Part shown: positions 18,120 through 25,013 of the stretch, one piece after another
Layout of the letters: every line of letters begins with the position of its first letter
Position numbering within the stretch: position 1 is the first letter of the stretch
Position numbers and translations under genes: made by a program
Origin: Bacilli bacterium
Lineage (GTDB): Bacteria > Bacillota_I > Bacilli_A > RF39 > UBA660
Assembly: GCA_017416535.1 (NCBI GenBank)
Contig: JAFQCG010000004.1
Coordinates: 1 to 39,069, forward strand
Reading direction: 5' to 3'
DNA length: 39,069 bases
The notes under the pieces: model-generated
The model's database searches: none
What the model saw: the letters and a program-made list of their open reading frames with translations, nothing else
What the model was told of the DNA's origin: nothing

Positions 18120-18536
18120 ATGAAAAAGAAAAAATTATGGATATTACTTATAATTACGTTATTTGTTTGTAGTCTTACATCAGTATTGTTTAATTATAAA
18201 GATATAAAAAGAAATATTGAAATTGCTAAAGAAGAACAAGCAGAAAAAGAGAAAAAAGAATCAATGTTAAAACAGGATTTAATCAGTCCTGTTTTAATTT
18301 TGAAACAAGATAAATTAATAATGTATCAAGGTGATGAATTAAATTATAAATCTTTCATAAAAGAAGCTACTGATAATTTAGAAGGTGATTTAACAGATAA
18401 AGTTAAATATACAAAAATAGATACTTCTAAGACTGGAGAATTTTATATTGATTATGAAGTAAGCGATTCAGCATCTAATGTTATTAAAGCAAGATTATTA
18501 GTAATTATTCGTGAAAAGCCAAAATATAAGGATTAA
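18120..18536 (+). CDS. Small membrane-anchored Ig-like (DUF5011-type) protein
   Basis: 138 residues. A basic start and one hydrophobic helix (L-W-I-L-L-I-I-T-L-F-V-C) anchor an extracellular domain of about 80 residues with the bacterial Ig-like/DUF5011 pattern (Q-G-D-E-L-N-Y ... D-N-L-E-G-D-L-T ... Y-E-V-S-D-S-A-S-N). The following gene carries the same domain, so the pair arose by duplication. GGAG lies 8 bp before the ATG. In this operon it could scaffold the channel outside the membrane; the role is inferred from context. Confidence 0.72.
   Translation: MKKKKLWILLIITLFVCSLTSVLFNYKDIKRNIEIAKEEQAEKEKKESMLKQDLISPVLILKQDKLIMYQGDELNYKSFIKEATDNLEGDLTDKVKYTKIDTSKTGEFYIDYEVSDSASNVIKARLLVIIREKPKYKD
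18267..18301 (+). other. Perfect 11-bp hairpin inside a T4SS accessory gene
   Basis: TTAAAACAGGA (18,267-18,277), a 9-nt loop and TCCTGTTTTAA (18,287-18,297) form a perfect stem, followed by TTTT. It lies in the coding region of the 138-residue Ig-like protein. It could act as an attenuator or processing site within the long channel transcript. Confidence 0.4.
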
Positions 18537-18562
18537 TTTTATTATGAGTGGGGTGATGAAAT

Positions 18563-19312
18563 ATGACTGATGAAGAATTATTAACTAAGTATCGTAAGTA
18601 TAAGAGAAAAAGAAATACAATCATAATTTCAATATTATTAATTGTTATTATATCTGTATTTATATTTATATATATCAGTAATACTTCATCTAAAGAAGAT
18701 GAAAAGCCAAAAGAAATTACTAGTATCCCAGAAGTAAAGGATGAAATTGCACCAGTTATTAAACTTAATACAGATAATATAGAAATTACGGAAGGGGGTG
18801 ATATAGACTATTTAAAATATATTGAAAGTGTTATAGATGATAAAGATGGAGATCTTTTAGAAAATATTATTTATGAAGAAATAGATACCTCTAAGATCGG
18901 TGAACAAAAAATAATATATACTGTTTCTGATTCTTCAGGTAATACTTCTCAGGAAGTTATTATAGTTAATATAAAAAAGAAAGAAGAACCAGTATCACCG
19001 CCTAAGGAAAATACTTCTTCTAATAAAGTTGAAACACCTAAAAAAGAAGAAACAAAACCATCAACTAACAATAATAATACATCTAATAATACCTCAACAC
19101 CACAACCTGAAACTCCACCTAAAGAAGAAACACCAAGTAATCAATCTAGCGAAAAAATAGTTAAATATTTTTTATTTAAAGATGGTTATACAATGTTAAA
19201 TGTTTCAGAAGTTTGTGCAGCAGAATTGAAGAAAACAAATAGAACAGGTATTTGTAGTCCGATTCAAGATGAGAATGGAATCTATTTGGGGATGAAGTTA
19301 GAAACAAATTAA
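18563..19312 (+). CDS. Membrane-anchored Ig-like (DUF5011-type) protein with Pro/Thr-rich linker
   Basis: 249 residues. It has an N-terminal charged segment, one membrane helix (I-I-I-S-I-L-L-I-V-I-I-S-V-F-I), then an Ig-like domain paralogous to that of the preceding gene (D-I-D-Y ... D-K-D-G-D-L ... I-D-T-S-K-I-G-E ... V-S-D-S-S-G-N-T). A low-complexity linker of Pro, Thr, Asn, Lys and Glu follows, and then a ~50-residue C-terminal domain with two Cys (S-E-V-C ... G-I-C-S-P-I) that may form a disulfide. GGGGTGAT precedes the ATG. The linker suits a protein reaching into or through the cell wall; function unproven. Confidence 0.7.
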   Translation: MTDEELLTKYRKYKRKRNTIIISILLIVIISVFIFIYISNTSSKEDEKPKEITSIPEVKDEIAPVIKLNTDNIEITEGGDIDYLKYIESVIDDKDGDLLENIIYEEIDTSKIGEQKIIYTVSDSSGNTSQEVIIVNIKKKEEPVSPPKENTSSNKVETPKKEETKPSTNNNNTSNNTSTPQPETPPKEETPSNQSSEKIVKYFLFKDGYTMLNVSEVCAAELKKTNRTGICSPIQDENGIYLGMKLETN

Positions 19313-19334
19313 TATAGAAAAGAGTGGTGTATAA

Positions 19335-19562
19335 ATGAATAAGGAATATATAAAAGAACTATTTGAAGAAAATAAAGAAATTTTTAAAGAGTATGAATTA
19401 AGCATTGAAACACCAGAAGAATTAGAAAATTTTATGATTGATACTTTAATTTCAAATATGGAATATGATTTTCATATAGCCCCTGATGTAAATAAGTTAT
19501 TTAATAAAAATCAGGAAAATAATAAAGAATTAATAAATGAAGAAATTGATATAGAGAAGTAA
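19335..19562 (+). CDS. Small acidic unknown protein closing the channel module
   Basis: 75 residues, strongly acidic, predicted helical, with no signal or membrane segment. It ends in N-E-E-I-D-I-E-K, close to the tail shared by other element proteins. The ribosome site (GAGTGGTG) is weak. It lies between the Ig-like genes and the third border palindrome. No family recognised. Confidence 0.6.
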   Translation: MNKEYIKELFEENKEIFKEYELSIETPEELENFMIDTLISNMEYDFHIAPDVNKLFNKNQENNKELINEEIDIEK

Positions 19563-19577
19563 TTTTTTTAATTTAGA

Positions 19578-19595
19578 TGTTTACTAGTGTAAACA
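19578..19595. promoter_or_regulatory. Module-border palindrome, copy 3, ahead of the XRE regulator
   Basis: TGTTTACTAGTGTAAACA has perfect 7-bp arms and ends 18 bp before the ATG of the XRE gene. The T-rich tract TTTTTTTAATTTAGA precedes it and AAAAGGAG follows. Its position in front of a repressor-type gene suggests autoregulation and makes this XRE protein the first candidate to bind all four copies. Confidence 0.78.
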
Positions 19596-19613
19596 AAAGA
19601 AAAGGAGAAAGAA

Positions 19614-20282
19614 ATGAAAAATAATTATATGATATTAGCACAAAGAATTAAAAATAGAAGAATTGAGTTAGGGTATAGTTTAAGATATTTAGCAAACGAA
19701 GTTGGTATTAGTCATACGGAACTTGTACGTATAGAAAATGGTAATAGACAATGTTTGAATGTTATTACTTTAATAAGAATATGTAAGCTATTAAATTTAG
19801 ATTTCTTATTACTTTTAGAAGAAGCCAATTTTTATGAAAGAGAAGAAGAAAAATTATTTTATATTATTGTGAAAAATGTAGAAACTAATGTTTTTAGAAT
19901 ACATGCCACAAATGAACAAAATGCTCTTCTTGTAGCAATTGATTTTTTATCTGAAAATGACCTTGTTAAAATAGATGAAAAAAATAAGTTCACATCTATA
20001 TTTGCCACAGGTGATAAAAATGCAATGGAAAAAATAGTCAAAGATTTAGAAGAAAAAAATGCTGATGAAATTTATGAAAAATATAATAGAATCCCATGCG
20101 AAATAAGTCTTGTGACAGAAGATTATATAGAAGAATACGAGAATGATATTGATGAAGATGAGAATTTTGCTGAGGATTTTGATGAAGAAGATATTGAAGA
20201 ATCAAGTGATTTTTTAGGAGATATAAAGATATATTTTGAAATAAATAATTCAAAAGGGAGAAAAATAAAATGGACACATTAA
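19614..20282 (+). CDS. XRE-family transcriptional regulator with acidic C-terminal domain
   Basis: 222 residues. The N-terminal helix-turn-helix (about residues 7-65: Q-R-I-K-N-R-R ... S-L-R-Y-L-A-N-E-V-G-I-S-H-T-E-L-V-R-I-E-N-G) is a clear Cro/CI/XRE domain. Residues ~80-155 form a second alpha/beta domain, and 165-205 are highly acidic (Asp/Glu runs). The end, beyond the acidic block, overlaps the next gene by 13 bp. It is encoded directly after palindrome copy 3 and probably controls the element's modules. The acidic region might mimic DNA or bind a partner; this is conjecture. Confidence 0.85.
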   Translation: MKNNYMILAQRIKNRRIELGYSLRYLANEVGISHTELVRIENGNRQCLNVITLIRICKLLNLDFLLLLEEANFYEREEEKLFYIIVKNVETNVFRIHATNEQNALLVAIDFLSENDLVKIDEKNKFTSIFATGDKNAMEKIVKDLEEKNADEIYEKYNRIPCEISLVTEDYIEEYENDIDEDENFAEDFDEEDIEESSDFLGDIKIYFEINNSKGRKIKWTH

Positions 20283-20611
20283 TAATAAGTAAGGAAAATA
20301 ATATTCTCCATATATTTAATAAAGGATATTCTGTTGATTATACTTTTTATGATTGTAAAGGTCATAGTTTGGATGGTGGAATACTAGAAAGTGAAAAAGA
20401 AAAATTTAATACTCACGTTGTAAAGAATAATATAATAGATATGTTTAAAGATACAATTTCTTTTTCAGAACCATATATGTATTTAGAAGGAGATAGAGCA
20501 GATAATTTATTAGAATTAATTGAAATGGAAGATTATAAAAATACTCAGTTAAAGGTTAATGATTTTTTATCATCTATTAAAAATAATTCATATATTGAAA
20601 TGGAAAAATAA
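20270..20611 (+). CDS. Unknown small protein
   Basis: 113 residues starting at ATG behind AGGGAG and overlapping the XRE gene by 13 bp, so probably translationally coupled. Beta-rich N-terminus (D-T-L-I-I-S-K-E-N-N-I-L-H-I-F), no membrane segment. It ends I-E-M-E-K, a short form of the shared tail. Family not recognised. Confidence 0.6.
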   Translation: MDTLIISKENNILHIFNKGYSVDYTFYDCKGHSLDGGILESEKEKFNTHVVKNNIIDMFKDTISFSEPYMYLEGDRADNLLELIEMEDYKNTQLKVNDFLSSIKNNSYIEMEK

Positions 20612-20617
20612 AAAAAT

Positions 20618-21661
20618 ATGGCATCTATACAAGTGTCATTACTAGATTATTTTAGTGATAGTGAAAACTTCACATTAAAAGAAGCTGAGTATGTAGTACA
20701 AGAAGTTTTGGATTTAGATGTTAAAGAACCATCTATCAGAGCAAGAATTTATGAAGGAATAGAAAAAGGATTATTTAAAAAAGTTTCTAGGGGTGTTTAT
20801 AAGACTTCTAAGGATGGATGTGAATGTTTATTAATTAATGGTGATGGTAGAGATTTATCAATGATACCTAGTAATTCAATTGATGCAATTATTACAGATC
20901 ATCCTTATCAGTTATCCACAAATAAAGGTGGTAATCGTGATTTTACTAGCTCTTATTCTTGTTTTCAATATAACGAAAAAGACTTCCAAGAAAAGTTCCG
21001 TGTTTTAAAACAGGGAGCTTTTTTAGTGGAGTTTTTACCAGAAGAATCTGGTGGTAATTGGGAATATCTTACTAAAATAAAAAATATGGCAAAAGAATCA
21101 GGATTTTTATATTATGCAAAAGTAAGTTGGATTAAGGGTAATCAAATTAATAATACTGGTAGAAAATCAAGTAATTGTGAAGATATTTTATTCCTATCAA
21201 AAGGCAAAGCCAGAGAGTTAAGACTTGATACCAAAAAAAATATGAGAGAACTATCTGAAGCAGGAATAAATGCTAAAGGTATGTCTTCTGAGCAAATTAA
21301 AAATGTCTTAAAAGATAATGATTTACCAGTACATTATATGAGTGGTACAAATGGTATGTTGCCTACTTCTTTTATATATGAACCACCTTCTAAACAAGAG
21401 AGAATTAATCAATCACAAAAGCCGAAGGAATTATATGCTGCTATTGAGCGATATGTGACCAAAGAATTTGAATGGGTACTAGATCAATTTTCAGGTTCTT
21501 GTGCATTGGGTGAAGCATCATTAGAAATTAATAGAAATTCAATTCTATTTGAAATTGATTCTGATATGGTAGATGAAGTGAAAAAGTATTATGATAGTAA
21601 ATCTTTAACATTTGAATTAATAGAAAAATCAGAAGATTTTGATTTAGAAATGGATAGGTGA
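20618..21661 (+). CDS. DNA methyltransferase (N4/N6 type) with N-terminal winged helix
   Basis: 347 residues. Residues 1-65 look like a winged-helix domain (S-L-L-D-Y-F-S ... R-A-R-I-Y-E-G-I-E-K-G-L-F ... S-R-G-V-Y-K). The catalytic motif is D-H-P-Y-Q-L (near residue 91), where most enzymes have D-P-P-Y or N-P-P-Y. The SAM-binding motif lies C-terminally (D-Q-F-S-G-S-C-A-L-G-E-A), the order expected for a beta-class enzyme. The His variant seems familiar from conjugative-element methylases, so activity is possible. No restriction partner is nearby, so protection of transferred DNA is the likely role. The protein ends D-F-D-L-E-M-D-R, with the shared tail. The ribosome site before the ATG is weak. 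Confidence 0.8.
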   Translation: MASIQVSLLDYFSDSENFTLKEAEYVVQEVLDLDVKEPSIRARIYEGIEKGLFKKVSRGVYKTSKDGCECLLINGDGRDLSMIPSNSIDAIITDHPYQLSTNKGGNRDFTSSYSCFQYNEKDFQEKFRVLKQGAFLVEFLPEESGGNWEYLTKIKNMAKESGFLYYAKVSWIKGNQINNTGRKSSNCEDILFLSKGKARELRLDTKKNMRELSEAGINAKGMSSEQIKNVLKDNDLPVHYMSGTNGMLPTSFIYEPPSKQERINQSQKPKELYAAIERYVTKEFEWVLDQFSGSCALGEASLEINRNSILFEIDSDMVDEVKKYYDSKSLTFELIEKSEDFDLEMDR

Positions 21662-21663
21662 TT

Positions 21664-21813
21664 ATGAAAACAAAAATCTTATACGAAATAACAAATTTTT
21701 GTAAAGAATGTAGTTCTCACAATTGTTGTCCAGAAGAAAATTGTGTTCTATTTAGAATAGAAAAAATAATTATAGAAGATAAAACAAAGAAAAAGAAAAG
21801 GAGAAAAAAATGA
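21664..21813 (+). CDS. Small Cys-rich, probably zinc-binding protein
   Basis: 49 residues, ATG 2 bp after the methyltransferase stop; its TGA overlaps the next gene's ATG (ATGA). The core F-C-K-E-C-S-S-H-N-C-C-P-E-E-N-C has a CxxC pair, a His and three further Cys, as in small zinc-binding proteins. The C-terminus is a Lys/Arg run whose codons also form the AAAAGGAG ribosome site of the following gene. Tight coupling on both sides supports a real gene. Function unknown; nucleic-acid binding or methylase partnering are guesses. Confidence 0.6.
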   Translation: MKTKILYEITNFCKECSSHNCCPEENCVLFRIEKIIIEDKTKKKKRRKK

Positions 21814-22343
21814 GAAAACAATATGATGATTTTACGCAAATGAAGTTAAAAGAAATGTGCAAATCTATAAGTGATATGACTTATACTTATTTAGATCCAG
21901 AAACACAATTACCTACAAAAGTACCAGCATCACATTATGAAAAAATATTAGACCAAGTTAAAGAACAATACATGGGAGAAATAACTAGTAGACAGTTTTT
22001 AACTATTATGTATAATCAATTATCAGCATTAAAAAAAGAAGATGATAAGTATTTTCAACAAGCGTTATTGTGTATGGATTTAGGTATTAATCCAAAAGAT
22101 ATGAGAGTTGATGAGCAATTAGCGTTATCTATGACGTATGATTTTATATATGAAAGACAAAAAAATATGAAAAAAGATTATCACTTTTTAGATACAGAAG
22201 TTATAAATGCTTTTAAAGAAACTAAAGATAATCCTGTTATTCAAGCACAAGCAATCAAGATGTCAAACGATTATGAAGAAACGCATGAACAAGAAGAATC
22301 AATTGACAGAGATGATGATTATGATATGGATTATAATTACTAG
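21810..22343 (+). CDS. Unknown acidic helical protein
   Basis: 177 residues starting at ATG behind AAAAGGAG. Predominantly helical, no membrane segment, ending in a very acidic and Tyr-rich tail (D-R-D-D-D-Y-D-M-D-Y-N-Y). It sits between the two methyltransferase-like genes. I do not recognise the family. Confidence 0.65.
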   Translation: MRKQYDDFTQMKLKEMCKSISDMTYTYLDPETQLPTKVPASHYEKILDQVKEQYMGEITSRQFLTIMYNQLSALKKEDDKYFQQALLCMDLGINPKDMRVDEQLALSMTYDFIYERQKNMKKDYHFLDTEVINAFKETKDNPVIQAQAIKMSNDYEETHEQEESIDRDDDYDMDYNY

Positions 22344-22374
22344 TTTATATATTAATGAATAATTAATATATAAA
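22344..22374 (+). other. Perfect 13-bp A/T hairpin in the leader of the second methylase-like gene
   Basis: TTTATATATTAAT (22,344-22,356), loop GAATA, ATTAATATATAAA (22,362-22,374). It begins right after the upstream TAG and ends just before AAAGG and the ATG at 22,389. There is no T-tract after it, so it is not a terminator. It could be an operator or a hairpin that controls translation or RNA stability. Confidence 0.5.
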
Positions 22375-22388
22375 AAGGAAACAAGTAT

Positions 22389-23141
22389 ATGAGTTTGGAT
22401 AAAAATTATATTAAAGAAACTTTAACAATGCTTGGAAGAAAATATGGTATGCGAGAAACATTTGAAGATTTTGTATATTGCTGTGCTTATTCTATATCAA
22501 ATTTAACAAATTTTAATGAGAATCGTGAACAAGAATATTTGAGTATATCAAAAAAATATCAAAAAGAAGAATTTAATTTATTTGCAGAGATGTTATCTGC
22601 ATTGACCTTAGAACTTAATAAGGATGATTGTGAGGATGTATTAGGAAATATTTTTGAAGAATTGGGTTTGCATGACAAAGGTAGAGGACAATTTTTTACT
22701 CCTCTACACGTCAGCAAATTAATGGCACAAATTACATTTGATAAAGAAAATATACAAAAAGAAATAAATGAAAAAGGTTATATTACCGTAGCAGATGAGT
22801 GTTGTGGTAGTGGTAGGATGTTATTTGCTTATCTTAGTTTGTTGAAAGAAAATAATATAGATATAAACAATGTATATTTTGTAGGAGCAGATATATCAAA
22901 TCTGTGTTGTTGTATGACTTACGTTAATTTAGCATTAAGAGGTGCTAGTGCAATAATAAATCAGCAAGATACATTGTTGTTAAAACAATATGGATATTAT
23001 ATAACTCCAGGATTATTTCTTAATAAAAATTTAGTTAATAAATTAATTGATTCTGGTTATCTTGAATTAATAAAAAAAACAGAATTACAACAAAATAAAG
23101 AACTGGAAAATTTAGAAGAAGAAATAGATATAGAAAGATAA
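22389..23141 (+). CDS. HsdM/N-6 methylase-like protein lacking the catalytic NPPY motif
   Basis: 250 residues. Residues ~75-105 match the HsdM entry region (G-N-I-F-E-E-L-G ... G-Q-F-F-T-P-L-H-V). SAM motif I is D-E-C-C-G-S-G-R-M near residue 140, followed by G-A-D-I-S. After N-Q-Q-D-T-L the usual N-P-P-[YF] motif does not appear; the chain goes on to Y-Y-I-T-P-G-L-F-L and a charged C-terminus ending E-E-E-I-D-I-E-R, the shared tail. It may bind SAM or act as a non-catalytic antirestriction factor. Similar truncated N-6 methylases are, to my knowledge, common in such elements. Confidence 0.75.
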   Translation: MSLDKNYIKETLTMLGRKYGMRETFEDFVYCCAYSISNLTNFNENREQEYLSISKKYQKEEFNLFAEMLSALTLELNKDDCEDVLGNIFEELGLHDKGRGQFFTPLHVSKLMAQITFDKENIQKEINEKGYITVADECCGSGRMLFAYLSLLKENNIDINNVYFVGADISNLCCCMTYVNLALRGASAIINQQDTLLLKQYGYYITPGLFLNKNLVNKLIDSGYLELIKKTELQQNKELENLEEEIDIER

Positions 23142-23167
23142 TTTTATATGAAAGGAGAAATAAATCA

Positions 23168-23887
23168 ATGCCAAACTGGGTTAAAACGATTGTAAAAACG
23201 AAACCAGATGTATTAAAAGATGTTTTAGAAAAGTATTCAAATGAAAAAGGTTTTTCATTTGATAAAGTGATGCCTATGCCTAAAGATCTTGAAGTAGAAA
23301 GAAGTAGCAGAGGTGAAGAAGGACTTATGTATCTTTTTATAGAAAATGATAGTGGTATAAGTAAAGAAAAAATTAATGAGGTATATCGTTCATTAAATAT
23401 GTTTCACTCTGACATTTATAGAGAATCAAGATTTCAGAAACTAGCTGAAAAGTATGATGAAAATAAAGATAAATTAGAATATACAGAAAGCGTTAAACTA
23501 GCTAAGCAATATATTTCTAATTATGATAAATATGGTCATGCAGACTGGTATGAATGGAGATGTGATAAATGGGGAACAAAATGGGATTTAACAGCATTAG
23601 ATTATAATAAAGATACTTTGATTTTTGAAACAGCTTGGGGATTTGCTGGAAATGTTATATTAGAACTTTCTAGTAAATATCCTGAAGCTGTTTTTGAATG
23701 TAGATTTGCTGATGAGGGTATTCAAGAAAATTCTGGAATTTTAAAAATAAAAGACGGTGAAGTTATAGAAGAAAGATACAATCTAAAACAAAAATCTATT
23801 AACAAAATTTGGGATTATTATTTAGATGATAGCGAAAAAGAAATACCTGAAGAAGAACAAGAGTTAGAAGAAGAATTAGAACATTAG
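23168..23887 (+). CDS. Api92/YubB-like (DUF1281 ferredoxin-like domain) protein
   Basis: 239 residues, ATG behind AAAGGAG. It begins M-P-N-W-V-K-T-I, followed by the signature M-P-M-P-K-D-L, the W-Y-E-W-R-C-D-K-W-G-T-K-W-D block (about residues 124-137), and F-E-T-A-W-G-F-A. This pattern defines the Api92-like/YubB family found on plasmids, phages and conjugative elements. Its biochemical role is unknown to me. The C-terminus E-L-E-E-E-L-E-H belongs to the shared acidic tail set. Confidence 0.78.
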   Translation: MPNWVKTIVKTKPDVLKDVLEKYSNEKGFSFDKVMPMPKDLEVERSSRGEEGLMYLFIENDSGISKEKINEVYRSLNMFHSDIYRESRFQKLAEKYDENKDKLEYTESVKLAKQYISNYDKYGHADWYEWRCDKWGTKWDLTALDYNKDTLIFETAWGFAGNVILELSSKYPEAVFECRFADEGIQENSGILKIKDGEVIEERYNLKQKSINKIWDYYLDDSEKEIPEEEQELEEELEH

Positions 23888-23902
23888 AAAGGGGAATCAA
23901 TC

Positions 23903-24760
23903 ATGGGACAATACCATAAATTTATGAATTTTGATAAAAAAGAAATTTTAAATCCACCTGGACTTTTAAAATTAATGGAATGGAGTTATCAACGAAATGA
24001 GTATATGCTTCAAGTAGAAAATCTTTTAAAAACATCATGGAAAGGAGATAGAGTTTTAGTTATTGGAGATTATGCAGATGACTTTTATGAAGATAAATAT
24101 TCTAGTGAACTTTTAAAAACAATTCGTGAAGAAAATAAAGAATATGGAGTTCATAATATATATGATTATCCATATCGTGAAATTAAAAATACGTCTGCTG
24201 ATTCAAACAAATTACCATCTCGTTATATAAATAATGATTCTTTAAAAGAATATATTGATCTGAAAAAACAACTTATTCAATGGGTAGTATATGAGGAAAA
24301 TAAAAACTTAATAAGTGGAGCAAAAATTCATCCATTAAGTTTAGCATTATCATGTTGTAATGGTGCAGGTGGTGGAGATTATTATGCTCCTAATGCTCAT
24401 GAAGTTGGTTGTTGGATAACTTCTTCAAACAATATTAGTTTCTCGGATGAGTTGAAAGAAGGGTATAAAGATTCAGGGATTTTATTTAATGAATATTCTG
24501 ATAAAGAAAACAATGTTGAAATAATTATTGATTATATGACAGAAAATTTTAAAATTACAGATATTAAAAAAATTGAGAAGATTAAGTTTTCTCCATCACT
24601 CTTTTTAGATGATGACGAAAAAAAACACATTATAGAACAGTCAATTAAAAATATAAAAGAAAAGGAATTAAAATTAGATAATAAAGATGAACAGAAAGAT
24701 AAAATAATTCAAGATATAAAGGATTTAGTCATGAATTATGAAGAAGAAATAGAAAGATAA
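23903..24760 (+). CDS. Unknown phage/element-type protein (MGQY-start family)
   Basis: 285 residues starting at ATG with GGGG just upstream. The opening (M-G-Q-Y-H-K-F-M-N-F-D-K-K-E) and the later K-L-M-E-W-S segment recall a family of uncharacterised proteins from phages and mobile elements. Residues ~45-55 read D-R-V-L-V-I-G-D-Y-A-D-D. A Cys/Gly-rich patch (S-C-C-N-G-A-G-G-G-D-Y-Y) is near residue 153. The C-terminal ~60 residues are a charged helix ending Y-E-E-E-I-E-R, the shared tail. It is the last gene before palindrome copy 4. Confidence 0.65.
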   Translation: MGQYHKFMNFDKKEILNPPGLLKLMEWSYQRNEYMLQVENLLKTSWKGDRVLVIGDYADDFYEDKYSSELLKTIREENKEYGVHNIYDYPYREIKNTSADSNKLPSRYINNDSLKEYIDLKKQLIQWVVYEENKNLISGAKIHPLSLALSCCNGAGGGDYYAPNAHEVGCWITSSNNISFSDELKEGYKDSGILFNEYSDKENNVEIIIDYMTENFKITDIKKIEKIKFSPSLFLDDDEKKHIIEQSIKNIKEKELKLDNKDEQKDKIIQDIKDLVMNYEEEIER

Positions 24761-24777
24761 TATTTTTTTAAAATCAT

Positions 24778-24795
24778 TGTTTACTGGTATAAACA
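24778..24795. promoter_or_regulatory. Module-border palindrome, copy 4
   Basis: TGTTTAC-TGGT-ATAAACA, one mismatch between arms, ending 18 bp before the ATG at 24,814. About 50 bp of its left flank, including the last codons of the upstream gene (...ATAGAAAGATAATATTTTTTT), is almost identical to the flank of copy 1 at 4,791. It probably drives the ArdC module. Confidence 0.75.
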
Positions 24796-24813
24796 AAAGA
24801 AAAGGAGAATGTT

Positions 24814-25011
24814 ATGAATAAACAATTAGATAAAAAAATTGAAAGGTTAGAAGGATTAAAAGAAAAGGAAAAAGAAAAAATCAAATCAATAAATGAGGTT
24901 ATTGCTGAATATGATAAACAGTTAAAAGTTTTATATGATTTTAGAAAAGAACAAGAAAAAATTTATCAACGTCAACAAGAATTGGATATGAAGATCAAGG
25001 AGCAACAATAA
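24814..25011 (+). CDS. Small coiled-coil protein
   Basis: 65 residues, almost entirely Lys/Glu/Gln-rich heptads (K-I-E-R-L-E-G-L-K-E-K-E-K-E-K-I), so a continuous coiled coil. ATG behind AAAAGGAG and palindrome copy 4. It sits 2 bp before ardC and is probably co-translated with it. Partner and function are unknown. Confidence 0.7.
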   Translation: MNKQLDKKIERLEGLKEKEKEKIKSINEVIAEYDKQLKVLYDFRKEQEKIYQRQQELDMKIKEQQ

Positions 25012-25013
25012 TA

